Source: an uncultured Clostridia bacterium
GTDB taxonomy: Bacteria > Bacillota > Clostridia > Christensenellales > Borkfalkiaceae
Direction of reading: 5' to 3'
Assembly (NCBI GenBank): GCA_947629575.1
Contig: CANREF010000003.1
Coordinates: forward strand, 112,686-176,685
DNA: 64,000 nucleotides
The translations under genes were made by a program, and so were the position numbers. This document shows, in pieces, positions 16,392-25,777 of this stretch (its first letter is position 1; each line of letters opens with the position of its first letter). The notes beneath the pieces were generated by a model that was not told the DNA's origin, made no database searches, and saw only the letters and a program-made list of their open reading frames with translations.

Positions 16392-18014
16392 ATGGACGAC
16401 AACGTAAGAAAACTTGATTTCGGCGAAGAATCTCTTCTCGAAAGCGCGGAAAAGCGGTATAACGCCGAGGACTATCTCGGCGCGCTCACCATGCTCAACA
16501 AGAGGGCGGAGATGTACGACCCCTCCGCGGACGCCGAAGCGCTCTATGCCGACATCTATGAGGCGCTGGAGCTGTGGCCCGCCTGTGCCGACGCGTGGTT
16601 TCGCTTTCTCGATACCTGCAACGAGGCGGACTTTGCGGAAGGGTACGAGGGCCTTTCCATTGCCTTCATGAACATGGGAGAACCCTTCCAGTCCGAACTC
16701 TATTATCGGCGGACGATGGACGGGGAACTTCCCGAGATAGAGCCGACGCCGCAGTTGCGGCTCGTGCATTCGAGCGACGGGCCCGTGGATGGGGAAATGC
16801 TCCTTCGGGGCATCGAATTCATCAAGCGCGGGGAGCTCGACCATGCCCGCGAGGCGCTTGCCGAGATCTCTCCCGAGAGCAGAGACTATCCCTCCGCTTC
16901 GGGGCTCATCGCGATGTGCCTTCTTCTCGGCGGCGACACCGAAGGCGCGGCAAAGGAATGCAGCAAACTGCTCGAATACTATCCCGACAACATCCACGCC
17001 CTCACGACCTACTGCGCCGTCCTCGGCGCGCAGGAGAAGACGGAGGAGGCGCGGAAGATCGGGCTGCGCCTTGCAGAGCTCGACGCCGATTCCCCGGAGG
17101 ACCTCTTCCGCGTGGCGACGGCGCTCTGCGAGACGGGATTGGACGAGCAGGCGTATGAAAAGCTCCGTCTTCTCAAAAACAAACTGCCCTACGGGGACGA
17201 TGTTCTCTGGTTTCACGCCGTTGCCGCCTACCGCACGGGAAGAACGGAGGAGGCGATCTCTTCGCTCGAACGGCTCACCACCCTCTATCCCCGCAAGGAA
17301 GTCGCAAAATATTATCTTGTGCGGATGCGCACCCGCTTGGATGGCGGCGAAGAATTTCCCATCGGCTATTTCTATCGCCTTCCCGAAGAGGACTATAAGA
17401 CCGTTCTCACCTTCTTCATTTCCGTCAGAACGTCGCCCGAGGAGCAGGCGGAGGAGCTGGGCAAGCTCGAACAGGTAAAGACCTATTTCCGCATCGCCTT
17501 CGACCAGCTCGACGGGCGGGACGACAAACTCCAGCACCTTGCGGCGTCTGCCGCGGTGAAGTGCCGCTGCGACAGCGCGGTGCGGGAGATCTTGCTCGAT
17601 TACAACGTGGGGGAGGATATCAAGCTCTCCATTTTGGCAGATCTCGTCGTGCGCAACGAGGAGAATTCCTTCGGCGTCGTCGTCTGCGGCATCTACCGTG
17701 AATTTTTCATCCACACCCTCGAGATCGGACGCCGCAAACACGGGGCGTTCCTGCGGGCATTCGCCGAAGTGTATTCCAAATTCGCTCTCTTCGACGAAGA
17801 GAACGAAAATAGGCTGATCGGGGCGGCGGAGGATCTTTATCACGAACTCGAGGACGCGGATGCGCTCGACTGTGCGGAGGAAAAGGAAGCGGTCGCCGCG
17901 GTGATCTATCGGGAGGCGCGCCTGCCGCAGAGCTCCCACGACTTCGGGGAGATGTGTTCCCTCTTCGGCGCAGATCCCGCCACGGTAAAGGAAATTCTGA
18001 ATTACATCATCTGA
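16392..18014 (+). CDS. TPR-like helical repeat protein
   Basis: A 540-residue cytoplasmic protein with no signal or membrane helix. It is built from helical pairs with TPR character, for example AEKRYNAEDYLGALTML, YPDNIHALTTYCAVLGAQ and AAYRTGRTEEAISSLERL. The repeats fill roughly residues 15-320. The C-terminal 200 residues are helical but not clearly TPR. The partner and role are not evident. The start ATG directly follows the hslO stop, and another helical-repeat gene comes 30 bases after it, so the two probably work together. Confidence 0.7.
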   Translation: MDDNVRKLDFGEESLLESAEKRYNAEDYLGALTMLNKRAEMYDPSADAEALYADIYEALELWPACADAWFRFLDTCNEADFAEGYEGLSIAFMNMGEPFQSELYYRRTMDGELPEIEPTPQLRLVHSSDGPVDGEMLLRGIEFIKRGELDHAREALAEISPESRDYPSASGLIAMCLLLGGDTEGAAKECSKLLEYYPDNIHALTTYCAVLGAQEKTEEARKIGLRLAELDADSPEDLFRVATALCETGLDEQAYEKLRLLKNKLPYGDDVLWFHAVAAYRTGRTEEAISSLERLTTLYPRKEVAKYYLVRMRTRLDGGEEFPIGYFYRLPEEDYKTVLTFFISVRTSPEEQAEELGKLEQVKTYFRIAFDQLDGRDDKLQHLAASAAVKCRCDSAVREILLDYNVGEDIKLSILADLVVRNEENSFGVVVCGIYREFFIHTLEIGRRKHGAFLRAFAEVYSKFALFDEENENRLIGAAEDLYHELEDADALDCAEEKEAVAAVIYREARLPQSSHDFGEMCSLFGADPATVKEILNYII

Positions 18015-18044
18015 CCGCTTTGCGGCAAGGGAAAGGGGAGATAT

Positions 18045-18872
18045 ATGAAACAGCTCATTGATTTTGACGGCTTGTTCGACCGTCGGCTCGAGGAGTATAT
18101 GCGGGAGAACGAGGGGAAGTACACCGAGAAGCAGTGGGAGAGCGTCATCCCGAAGCTCTACCGCAAATTCGGCGAGACCTTCCTCAAGAGCGCGGGGAAT
18201 TCCCCCAAAGGTTACTACGCCGAAATGAGCGACGACGAACTCGTCTCGGCGCTGAAAGCGCACATCGAAGAGGACGTGCCCGTCTCCGATTTCCTCTGCA
18301 ACGAACTCGAAGCGCGGAATTGTCCCGACGGCTTGCTCGCCCTCATGAAAAGCGGCGACGGGCGGCTCGTCACGCTGGCGGTCAATCTTGCGGGGGACAG
18401 CGAGAAGCCCTTCGGCGTATATTTCGACCTCCTCTGCGGCGACGCGGACGGGGAGGTGAAGGACACCGCCGTCGAGCGGCTGAAAAACGGCGCGGACGCC
18501 GCCAAAGAGCGTGCCCTCGCCCTCTATTCCCAAGGCGTTGAGCGGGAATATATGCTGGAGATCCTCTCCCGCTGCAAGGAGCGGGACGACAGAGTGTTCG
18601 ATATCTTGATGAAGGAATTCCGCACCGCGCCCGAGGAACTTCCCATGCACGCGAGCTATCTTGCAAGCTACGGCGATGAGCGCGCGCTTCCCACCTTGCT
18701 CGAATGCATCGACCGCGACGACATCAACTATCTCGAATATCAGGAACTCAAATTCGCCATCGAAGCGCTCGGCGGAGAATATACGCGCGTGCGCGACTTC
18801 TCGGAAGATCCCTATTATCTCGAGATCATGGCGCAGTCCCAAATGCCCGTTCCCGAGGAAAAAACGGACTGA
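18045..18872 (+). CDS. Helical (HEAT-like) protein of unknown function
   Basis: A 275-residue acidic cytoplasmic protein. Segments such as GDGRLVTLAVNLAGDSEKPF, DADGEVKDTAVERL and YGDERALPTLLECI resemble HEAT repeats, which serve as protein-binding scaffolds. No catalytic motif is visible. It has a good GAAAGGGGAG site before its ATG. It follows the TPR gene in the same operon and precedes spoIVA, which has its own promoter. A weak GACC/GGTC hairpin with a T-run lies right after the stop. Confidence 0.6.
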   Translation: MKQLIDFDGLFDRRLEEYMRENEGKYTEKQWESVIPKLYRKFGETFLKSAGNSPKGYYAEMSDDELVSALKAHIEEDVPVSDFLCNELEARNCPDGLLALMKSGDGRLVTLAVNLAGDSEKPFGVYFDLLCGDADGEVKDTAVERLKNGADAAKERALALYSQGVEREYMLEILSRCKERDDRVFDILMKEFRTAPEELPMHASYLASYGDERALPTLLECIDRDDINYLEYQELKFAIEALGGEYTRVRDFSEDPYYLEIMAQSQMPVPEEKTD

Positions 18873-18884
18873 CCGAAAAAGGTC

Positions 18885-18914
18885 GGAATATTTTTTCAGC
18901 CTTCGCCATAGTAT
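18885..18914 (+). promoter_or_regulatory. Candidate sigma-E-type promoter of spoIVA
   Basis: GGAATATT, 14 bases, CATAGTAT. The -35 and the CATA of the -10 fit the sigma-E consensus (ATATT, 14-15, CATACANT), and spoIVA is sigma-E dependent in Bacillus. A vegetative TATAAT overlaps the -10 but lacks a good -35. Confidence 0.5.
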
Positions 18915-18950
18915 AATCCAGCAAGGATCATCGGCGGAGGCGTTTATTTT

Positions 18951-20417
18951 ATGGAAAACAACAGCGTGTACGAGGACATTGCCGCCCGTTGCGGCGGCGA
19001 GATCTATGTGGGGGTGGTGGGACCCGTGCGGACGGGCAAGTCCACCTTCATCAAAAAATTTATGGAGGAACTCGTCCTGCCGCAGGCTACGGGCGCAAAG
19101 AGACAGCGCATGACGGACGAACTTCCCCAGTCGGGTTCGGGGAAGACGGTCATGACCACCGAGCCCAAATTCGTGCCCGAGGAGGCGGCGGAGATCTCCT
19201 TCAAGGACGCGACCGCCAAGGTGCGGCTCATCGACTGCGTGGGCTTCCCCGTAGAGGGCGCTTCGGGCTTTGAAGAGGAGGGAACTCCCCGCCTCGTCAA
19301 AACGCCGTGGAACGACGCTCCCGTGCCCTTCGAGCAGGCGGCGGGCGAGGGAACGAGACGGGTCATCCGCGACCATTCCACCATCGGCGTGCTCGTCACG
19401 ACGGACGGCTCGGTCACGGGCATTCCCCGCGCCGCTTACGAAGGGGCGGAGGCGCTCGCCGCCGAGGAACTCAAGCAGATCGGCAAACCCTTTGTCATCC
19501 TGCTCAACTGCACCGATCCGAGCGGGGCAGAAGAGCTTCGCGCGTCTCTCGAGGAGAAGTACTCCGCTCCCGTTGTCGCCGCCAATGCGGAAAAGCTCAC
19601 GGCAGACGAGATCGGCACTGTGCTCGAGAGGGTGCTCTACGAATTCCCCGTGCTCAATATAGACGTCGATCTTCCCGATTGGGCGAGAGTGCTCGACGCC
19701 GACAGCGCGCTCATTTCGGAGGTGCTGTCGGGGCTGCGCGTGCTCGCTCCGAAGATAAATAAAATGAGCGACTGCGCGTTGCTCGACGGGCTCTATCCCG
19801 ACAGCGAACTGCTGCTTCCGCCCGTTTCCATGAAACTCGAACCTGCCACGGGGCGGGCGAGCGTCAAGGTGGAAACAAAGGACGGGGCATTCTACCGCAT
19901 TCTCGGCGAGCAGTGCGGAGTGCAGATCGGAGATGATTTTGCGCTCATGTCCTACGTCGCTTCCCTCGGCAGGGCGAAGGCGCTCTACGACCGCGTGGGG
20001 CAGGCGTTTTCGGATGCCGAGCAGTACGGCTACGGCATCGTTCCGCCCGACGCGGGACAGATGAGCCTCTCCGAACCCAAAGTCGTCAAGAGGAGCGGAC
20101 GGGTGGGGGTGAATCTCCATGCCGACGCGCCGAGCTATCACATCATCCGCGTGGACGTCTCGGGAGAAGTGAGCCCCGCGCTCGGGAACAAGGAGCAGAG
20201 CGAGGCGTTCGTGAGGGAACTCTCCGAGGGAATGGCGCAAGAACCCGAAAAGGCGTGGAACACCAATATGTTCGGCAGAACGCTCAAAGAGACGCTCGGC
20301 GAAGAGCTGACGCTCAAGAACCGTTCCATGGCGGAGAATGTGCAGAAAAAGATGAGAAAGACGGTCACCCGCATCGTCAACGAGGGCAAGGGCGGGGTTA
20401 TCTGCATCCTGCTGTAA
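18951..20417 (+). CDS. spoIVA: Stage IV sporulation protein A (spore coat ATPase)
   Basis: Cytoskeletal ATPase that polymerises on the forespore surface in the mother cell and forms the base layer of the coat. The 488 residues match the family length (492 in B. subtilis). The Walker A motif GPVRTGKS is at residues 24-31, followed by family motifs LPQSGSGKTVMTTEPKF, IDCVGFPVEGA and the HSTIGVLVTTDGS segment. The C-terminus GKGGVICILL is the conserved tail that contacts SpoVM-type anchors. Its presence indicates that the organism or its recent ancestors sporulate. Monocistronic between its own promoter and a very strong terminator. Confidence 0.97.
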   Translation: MENNSVYEDIAARCGGEIYVGVVGPVRTGKSTFIKKFMEELVLPQATGAKRQRMTDELPQSGSGKTVMTTEPKFVPEEAAEISFKDATAKVRLIDCVGFPVEGASGFEEEGTPRLVKTPWNDAPVPFEQAAGEGTRRVIRDHSTIGVLVTTDGSVTGIPRAAYEGAEALAAEELKQIGKPFVILLNCTDPSGAEELRASLEEKYSAPVVAANAEKLTADEIGTVLERVLYEFPVLNIDVDLPDWARVLDADSALISEVLSGLRVLAPKINKMSDCALLDGLYPDSELLLPPVSMKLEPATGRASVKVETKDGAFYRILGEQCGVQIGDDFALMSYVASLGRAKALYDRVGQAFSDAEQYGYGIVPPDAGQMSLSEPKVVKRSGRVGVNLHADAPSYHIIRVDVSGEVSPALGNKEQSEAFVRELSEGMAQEPEKAWNTNMFGRTLKETLGEELTLKNRSMAENVQKKMRKTVTRIVNEGKGGVICILL

Positions 20418-20428
20418 AAGACCGTCTT

Positions 20429-20491
20429 GCGCAGGGCGCCGCGCGGCAAATTTGCCGCGCGGCGCCCTGCGCGTTTGTCTTTGATTTTTTT
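20429..20491 (+). terminator. Intrinsic terminator after spoIVA
   Basis: A perfect 22-bp palindrome (GCGCAGGGCGCCGCGCGGC...) with no spare loop, followed 12 bases later by TTTTTTT. Confidence 0.85.
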
Positions 20492-20521
20492 GTGAAAACC
20501 GCCTTTTGTACCGTTCAGTAC

Positions 20522-20550
20522 TTGACATCCCGAAGTCGAGATGATATAAT
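20522..20550 (+). promoter_or_regulatory. Consensus sigma-A promoter of the mscS gene
   Basis: TTGACA, 17 bases, TATAAT: a full match to consensus, 22 bases before the start codon, with AGGAGG in between. Confidence 0.92.
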
Positions 20551-20572
20551 GCGTACCAAAAGGAGGTTTTAT

Positions 20573-21505
20573 ATGGAAAACACAAAAAAGAAAGGGAAAG
20601 GTTTGACCTATACGGGGCTCGTTCTGCTCCTCATTTTTGCCGCAGTCACCGTTCTGAGTTTTGTCTTTTATGACAAGATCAACAACGAGTGGTTTATCCA
20701 ATCGGAAGAGAACTCCGCGCTCGTCAACTTCATCTATTCGATCATTCCCAAGCTCATTCATACGGCGCAGGTGCTGTTCGTCACCCTGCTCGTGCTCTAC
20801 ATCGTCTGCTCTATCATGAAGGCGATCTTCAAGGGCACGCCCCGCCGCATCACCATCGGCAGGCTCGTGAACAGCATCGTGAAAGTCGTCGTTTGGGTCG
20901 CCTGTGTGATCGCAGTCCTCGCCGTGTGGGGATTCAACGTCGGCGCACTCATCGCAAGCGCAGGCATTCTCACCCTCGTCATCGGGCTCGGTATGCAGAG
21001 CCTCATCGCCGACGTCGTGGCGGGCATCTTCCTTGTATGCGACGGTACGTTGCAGGTAGGGGATATCGTCACGATCGACGGCTGGCGCGGCACCGTGCAG
21101 GAGATCGGCATCCGCAACACCCGTCTCATCAACGCGAGCGGGGATATCCGCGTTGCGAACAACAGCACGATCAAAGTGTTCGTCAACCAGAGCCGTGAGA
21201 TCTCCCTTCCCACCGTCGTCGTCAGCATCGCCTACGAAGAGGACATCGCCAAGGTGGAAAAAGTGTTCGAGGACAACCTTCCCGCGCTCAAGGAAAAGCT
21301 CCCCCTCATTACGGACGGTCCTTTCTACAAGGGCGTGGACAAGCTCGGCGAATCGGGCGTGGATCTGCTTTTTGCGGCGAACTGCAACGAGGCGGATTTC
21401 TTCCAGGTCCAGCGCGATCTCAACCGCGAGCTCAAGATCCTTTTCACCGAGAACGACATCTCGATCCCCTTCCCTCAGGTGGTCGTGCATCAGGCAAAGG
21501 ATTAG
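20573..21505 (+). CDS. MscS-family small-conductance mechanosensitive channel
   Basis: A 310-residue inner-membrane channel that opens under membrane tension to release solutes. It has an N-terminal helix, two further helices, and the pore helix rich in Gly/Ala (VGALIASAGILTLVIGLGMQ) followed by SLIADVVAGIF. The beta domain then starts at VGDIVTIDGWRGTV. The ATG was chosen because it follows AAAGGAGG and the open frame upstream lies in the previous terminator. Monocistronic with its own promoter and terminator. Confidence 0.93.
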   Translation: MENTKKKGKGLTYTGLVLLLIFAAVTVLSFVFYDKINNEWFIQSEENSALVNFIYSIIPKLIHTAQVLFVTLLVLYIVCSIMKAIFKGTPRRITIGRLVNSIVKVVVWVACVIAVLAVWGFNVGALIASAGILTLVIGLGMQSLIADVVAGIFLVCDGTLQVGDIVTIDGWRGTVQEIGIRNTRLINASGDIRVANNSTIKVFVNQSREISLPTVVVSIAYEEDIAKVEKVFEDNLPALKEKLPLITDGPFYKGVDKLGESGVDLLFAANCNEADFFQVQRDLNRELKILFTENDISIPFPQVVVHQAKD

Positions 21506-21518
21506 TCTTTGGGTTTCC

Positions 21519-21550
21519 TTCCCCTGCCCCGCGGCGGGGGAATTTTTTTT
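21519..21550 (+). terminator. Intrinsic terminator after mscS
   Basis: TTCCCC/GGGGAA stem with a GC-rich middle, followed by eight T. Confidence 0.85.
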
Positions 21551-21570
21551 GTAAAAATTTGCGTTTCCTA

Positions 21571-21599
21571 TTGATATTTTTACCGAAATATTTTATAAT
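21571..21599 (+). promoter_or_regulatory. Promoter of the arabinose/arabinan operon
   Basis: TTGATA, 17 bases, TATAAT. It is the only clear promoter before the 12-kb block of sugar genes. No obvious operator palindrome is visible beside it. Confidence 0.88.
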
Positions 21600-21634
21600 A
21601 GTCACACATGACCTTTATAATAAGCGAGGGCGGA

Positions 21635-23224
21635 ATGGAACAGGCGAAAACACTCATCGAAAGGGGAAAAACGGCGCTCGGCATCGAGCTGGGCTCTACG
21701 CGGATCAAGGCGGTGCTCATCGGGGAGGACTTCCTTCCGCTCGCATCGGGCAGCCACGAATGGGAGAACCGCTTCGAGGGAGGCATATGGACGTATACCC
21801 TCCAAGACATCGAAGAGGGCTTGAAGAGCTGTTACCGCGCGCTCAAAGAGGACGTGTCCCGAAAATACGGCATCACCCTCAGACGGGTGGGCGCGATCGG
21901 CGTCTCCGCGATGATGCACGGCTATATGCCTTTGGACGGGGCGGGAAACCTGCTCTCTCCCTTCCGCACATGGCGGAACAACATCGCTTCCGCCGCGGCG
22001 GACCGCCTTACCGAGCTCTTCGGCTATCACATCCCCGCCCGTTGGACGGTCGCTCATCTCTATCAAGCCATTCTCGCGGGCGAAGAACATACCCGCCGTA
22101 TTGACTATCTCACCACGCTCGAGGGCTACATCCATCTGCGGCTCACGGGCAGAAAGGTCATCGGCGTGGGGGAGGCGTCGGGGATGTTCCCCGTAGACCC
22201 CGCCACCAAGGGCTATAACGCCGCGATGCTCGAAAAGTTCAACGCGCTCATCGCGGGCAAAGTTCCCTATAAAGTGCAGGACATCCTGCCTAAGATCTTG
22301 CTTGCGGGCGAAGAGGCGGGAACGCTCACCGAGGAGGGCGCGCGCTTTCTCGACCCCGCGGGGGATCTCGAGAGCGGCATCCCGCTCTGTCCTCCCGAGG
22401 GGGATGCGGGCACGGGCATGGTCGCCACCAATGCCGTCAGAGTGCATACGGGAAATATCTCCGCGGGCACTTCCGTGTTCGCGATGATCGTGCTCGACCG
22501 TGAGCCGAAAAAACCCTATCCCGAGATCGACCTCGTGACAACTCCCGCGGGCGAACTCGTGGGCATGGTCCATTGCAACAACTGTACCTCCGATCTCAAC
22601 GGCTGGGTGGGGCTCTTCGGGGAATTCTCCCGCCTTGCGGGAGCGGAGTGCACCCAAGGGCAGCTGTTCGACCTCTTATTTCATGCCGCGGAACGGGGAG
22701 AGACGGACTGCGGCGGATTGCTCAATTATAACTACGTGAGCGGCGAAAATATCACGGGCGTGGAAGGGGGCAGACCGCTCTTTGTCCGATCGGAAAACAG
22801 CCGTTTCGATCTTGCCAACTTCATGCGGGCGCAGCTCTATTCGGCGTTTGCGACGCTGAAGCTCGGCTGTGACATCATGCTCAAAGAGGAGGGCGTCAGG
22901 CTCGACCGTATCACGGGGCACGGCGGCATCTTCAAGACGGAGGGAGTGGCGCAGAACATTCTCGCCGCGGCGATCGGCGCGCCCGTCACCGTGATGAAAA
23001 CGGCGGGCGAAGGTGGAGCATGGGGCATGGCTGTGCTTGCAGACTATCTCCTTCGCGGCAAGGGAAGGACGCTCGAAGATCATCTCGAGAACGTTGTCTT
23101 TGCGGGGCAGGAGGGCAAGACGCTCTTCCCCGACCCCGCGATCGCGGAAGGGTTCGAAAAGTTTATCGCCCGCTACAGAGCCGGGCTTCCCGTCGTGCGG
23201 GAAGCCGTCGGCCGTATCGGTTAA
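21635..23224 (+). CDS. FGGY-family carbohydrate kinase, probable L-ribulokinase
   Basis: Phosphorylates a ketopentose with ATP. Context (araD and araA directly downstream) points to L-ribulose. The 529-residue protein has the FGGY N-terminus TALGIELGSTRIKAVLIG, the IGVSAMMHGYMPLD motif and the C-terminal nucleotide-binding ITGHGGIFKTEG and AGEGGAWGMA segments. It is of the 530-residue type rather than the classical 560-residue AraB. I chose the second ATG (MEQAKTL). The first ATG, 27 bases upstream, would begin at about the transcription start and does not fit the family N-terminus. First gene of the operon. Confidence 0.85.
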   Translation: MEQAKTLIERGKTALGIELGSTRIKAVLIGEDFLPLASGSHEWENRFEGGIWTYTLQDIEEGLKSCYRALKEDVSRKYGITLRRVGAIGVSAMMHGYMPLDGAGNLLSPFRTWRNNIASAAADRLTELFGYHIPARWTVAHLYQAILAGEEHTRRIDYLTTLEGYIHLRLTGRKVIGVGEASGMFPVDPATKGYNAAMLEKFNALIAGKVPYKVQDILPKILLAGEEAGTLTEEGARFLDPAGDLESGIPLCPPEGDAGTGMVATNAVRVHTGNISAGTSVFAMIVLDREPKKPYPEIDLVTTPAGELVGMVHCNNCTSDLNGWVGLFGEFSRLAGAECTQGQLFDLLFHAAERGETDCGGLLNYNYVSGENITGVEGGRPLFVRSENSRFDLANFMRAQLYSAFATLKLGCDIMLKEEGVRLDRITGHGGIFKTEGVAQNILAAAIGAPVTVMKTAGEGGAWGMAVLADYLLRGKGRTLEDHLENVVFAGQEGKTLFPDPAIAEGFEKFIARYRAGLPVVREAVGRIG

Positions 23225-23236
23225 AGGAGACAAAAT

Positions 23237-23935
23237 ATGTTAGAAGAGTTGAAAGAAAGGGTGCTGCGGGCGAATCTCGAACTCGTGAAGAACGGGCTCG
23301 TGCTGTTCACATGGGGGAACGTGAGCGGCATCGACCGCGAGAAGGGGCTCGTCGTCATCAAGCCCTCGGGCGTGAGCTATGAGGGAATGAAGGCGGAGGA
23401 CATGGTGATCGTTGATCTCGATGGCAACATCGCGGAGGGGAAACTTCGCCCCTCCTCCGATACGCCCACCCATCTCGAATTGTACAGGAAATATCCGAAG
23501 ATCGGCGGGGTGACGCATACCCATTCCACCTTTGCCACGGCTTGGGCGCAGGCGGGGAGGGATATTCCCTTCTACGGAACGACCCATGCCGATTATTTCC
23601 ACAGCGACATTCCCTGCGCGCGCTCCCTCACCCGCGAAGAGATCGAGGGGGAGTACGAAAAGAACACGGGAAAGGTCATCATCGAACGGTTTACAGAGAG
23701 CGGGCTCGACCCCGTTGAGACCCCGGGAGTTCTCGTGAGAAGCCACGGCGTGTTCGCGTTCGGGAAGGACGCCGCGCAGTCGGTATATCATGCAACGGTC
23801 ATCGAGGAGGTCGCCAAAATGGCGTATCTCACCGAACAGATTTCCCCCGACGTTTCCCGCGCCGATGGATTTATGATGGAAAAACACTATCTCCGCAAGC
23901 ACGGGAAGAACGCCTATTACGGACAAAAAAGTTGA
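23237..23935 (+). CDS. araD: L-ribulose-5-phosphate 4-epimerase
   Basis: Converts L-ribulose 5-phosphate to D-xylulose 5-phosphate, which enters the pentose phosphate or phosphoketolase route. The 232-residue class II aldolase-like protein has [15 protein letters not shown], the zinc-binding HTHS motif and the [10 protein letters not shown] segment. The start follows AAAGGAGA. It is located between the kinase and isomerase genes with 12-base and 9-base gaps. Confidence 0.96.
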   Translation: MLEELKERVLRANLELVKNGLVLFTWGNVSGIDREKGLVVIKPSGVSYEGMKAEDMVIVDLDGNIAEGKLRPSSDTPTHLELYRKYPKIGGVTHTHSTFATAWAQAGRDIPFYGTTHADYFHSDIPCARSLTREEIEGEYEKNTGKVIIERFTESGLDPVETPGVLVRSHGVFAFGKDAAQSVYHATVIEEVAKMAYLTEQISPDVSRADGFMMEKHYLRKHGKNAYYGQKS

Positions 23936-23944
23936 GGTAAAAGA

Positions 23945-25402
23945 ATGAAAGAGAAAATTGTCTATTGGATCACGGGCTCACAGACGCTGTACGGGGACGA
24001 GGTCCTCTCCCACGTCGCCGCGCATTCGGAGGAAATGGCAAGCTATGTGAACGGCTTCATGCCCGTCACGGTGAAATATCTCACCACCTGCAAGAGCTCG
24101 GAAGAGATCGTTTCGGCGATGAGAAAGGTCAACGAGGAGGACGACTGCGTGGGCGTCATCGTGTGGTGTCACACCTTCTCGCCCGCCAAGATGTGGATCA
24201 AGGGGCTCTCCCTTCTGCGCAAGCCGCTCTGCCATTTTGCGACGCAGTATAACGAAAAACTGCCCTACGAGACCATCGATATGGATTTCATGAACGAAAA
24301 CCAAGCCGCGCATGGAGATCGGGAGCTCGGCTATATCATCGCGCGGATGCGGCTCGACCAAAAAGTCGTCGTGGGCTATTATAAGGATGCGGAAGCGCTC
24401 AAAGAGCTCGCGAGCTGGTGCAAAGCGGCGGCGGGGCTTGCCTTCTCCAAGACGGTGAAGGTGTGCCGTTTTTCGGACAATATGCGCGGCGTTGCCGTCA
24501 CCGAGGGGGACAAGGTGGAAGCGCACATTTCCCTCGGGTGGGAGGTGGACTATTACCCCGTCGGCGACCTCGTAGAATATGTGCATAAAGTCACGGAAAA
24601 AGACGTCGATGCCCTCATGGAAGAATATGCGCAAAAATACACCATGGCTACCGACCGTATCGACGTCGTGCGGGAACAGGCGCGCTATGAGATCGCGATC
24701 GAGCGGTTTTGCAGTGAGCGCGGCTATATCGGCATTGTCGATCATTTCGGATCGCTGCACGGGCTCGGGCAGCTTCCCGGGCTTGCCATTCAGGACCTGC
24801 AATCCAAGGGCTACGGATTCGGCGCGGAGGGAGATTGGAAGATCGCCGCGCTCGGCGCCGTCATGCAGTACATGGCGGGGCAGAAGGGGACGGGCATGAT
24901 GGAGGATTACACCTACGACCTCAAAGACGGGCTCTGTTTGGGAGCGCACATGCTCGAAGTATCTCCGCAGTTTGCGCAGACCAAGCCCGAAATTCAGGTG
25001 CATCCTCTCTCCATCGGCGGAAAGGGAGACCCCGCCCGCCTCGTGTTCGAGGGCATTTCCGCGCCCGAGGCGGTCGCCGTCTCCATGGTGGATATGGGAG
25101 ACAGGCTTCGGCTCATCGTGCAGAAGATCGAACTCGTGCGCTATCCGCACAAGATGCCCAAACTTCCCGTTGCGGGGCTCATGTGGAAATATCAGCCCAA
25201 TTTCAAGGACGGCGTTGCGGCATGGCTGCTTGCGGGCGGCGCGCATCACACCGTCGTCTCTTCGGAGATCTCCGTGCGGGAGATGTCCGACCTCGGGGAT
25301 ATGTGGGGAATGGAAGTCGTCATCATCGACGAGCATACGCGGATCGATGAGTTCAAGAGGCAACTCATGTGGTCCGACAGGATCTTTAAGAGCAGACTTT
25401 AA
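23945..25402 (+). CDS. araA: L-arabinose isomerase
   Basis: Interconverts L-arabinose and L-ribulose in the cytoplasm using Mn(II). The 485-residue length is normal. Family segments include the N-terminal WITGSQTLYG, the WCHTFSPAKMWI loop, the HFGSLHGLGQLPGLA region and the AEGDWKIAALGAVMQYM region, which holds catalytic glutamate and metal-binding residues. With the kinase and araD it completes the pathway from arabinose to xylulose 5-phosphate. Confidence 0.97.
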   Translation: MKEKIVYWITGSQTLYGDEVLSHVAAHSEEMASYVNGFMPVTVKYLTTCKSSEEIVSAMRKVNEEDDCVGVIVWCHTFSPAKMWIKGLSLLRKPLCHFATQYNEKLPYETIDMDFMNENQAAHGDRELGYIIARMRLDQKVVVGYYKDAEALKELASWCKAAAGLAFSKTVKVCRFSDNMRGVAVTEGDKVEAHISLGWEVDYYPVGDLVEYVHKVTEKDVDALMEEYAQKYTMATDRIDVVREQARYEIAIERFCSERGYIGIVDHFGSLHGLGQLPGLAIQDLQSKGYGFGAEGDWKIAALGAVMQYMAGQKGTGMMEDYTYDLKDGLCLGAHMLEVSPQFAQTKPEIQVHPLSIGGKGDPARLVFEGISAPEAVAVSMVDMGDRLRLIVQKIELVRYPHKMPKLPVAGLMWKYQPNFKDGVAAWLLAGGAHHTVVSSEISVREMSDLGDMWGMEVVIIDEHTRIDEFKRQLMWSDRIFKSRL

Positions 25403-25431
25403 GGAGGGCAAGACCCTCGGGAGGAAATATT

Positions 25432-25770
25432 ATGGGATACAAAAAGACAGTACTTTCGGAACAGGATCGGACGGTGCTCAAGGAGTTTTTGGCTTGCCCC
25501 GTTCCGAAGAAATTCTTCGCCCTTGACGGGCGCGGAAACACGCAGTACGATTTCAACTACGGCTATCAGGAAGTCTACGACTATTCGGACGCCCTGCTTC
25601 GCGGAGAGGAGGTCGATCTCGACCGCAATTTCCTCGGTATGCGGGCGGTATCCGTGAACAGCGAGTTCTGCAAAGTGCTCGAAGTCGTCGGGCGGCGGGA
25701 CGCCGACCTTGAAATTTTCTGCGAAAAACTTTCCGACGCCATTGCGGTGATCCTGCGTATGGCAAGATAG
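25432..25770 (+). CDS. Small protein of unknown function in the arabinose operon
   Basis: A 112-residue soluble protein, not recognised. It has no signal peptide or membrane helix. Aromatic stretch YDFNYGYQEVYDYSDALLRG in the middle and a helical C-terminus. GAGGAAATATT before its ATG gives a plausible ribosome site, and the codon use resembles that of its neighbours. It lies 7 bases before the GH36 gene, so co-expression with sugar genes is likely, but nothing in the sequence gives a function. Confidence 0.65.
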   Translation: MGYKKTVLSEQDRTVLKEFLACPVPKKFFALDGRGNTQYDFNYGYQEVYDYSDALLRGEEVDLDRNFLGMRAVSVNSEFCKVLEVVGRRDADLEIFCEKLSDAIAVILRMAR

Positions 25771-25777
25771 GATCGAT

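Noticed and set aside
16257..20585. A 1442-codon open frame on the minus strand
   Set aside because: It runs antisense through hslO, the TPR gene, the HEAT-like gene and spoIVA, whose protein motifs are unmistakable. High GC and codon bias create such long mirror frames; the antisense product shows no known motif.
21608..21634. First ATG of the kinase frame as start
   Set aside because: It lies at about the transcription start and adds residues that do not fit the family; the ATG 27 bases later matches the conserved N-terminus.
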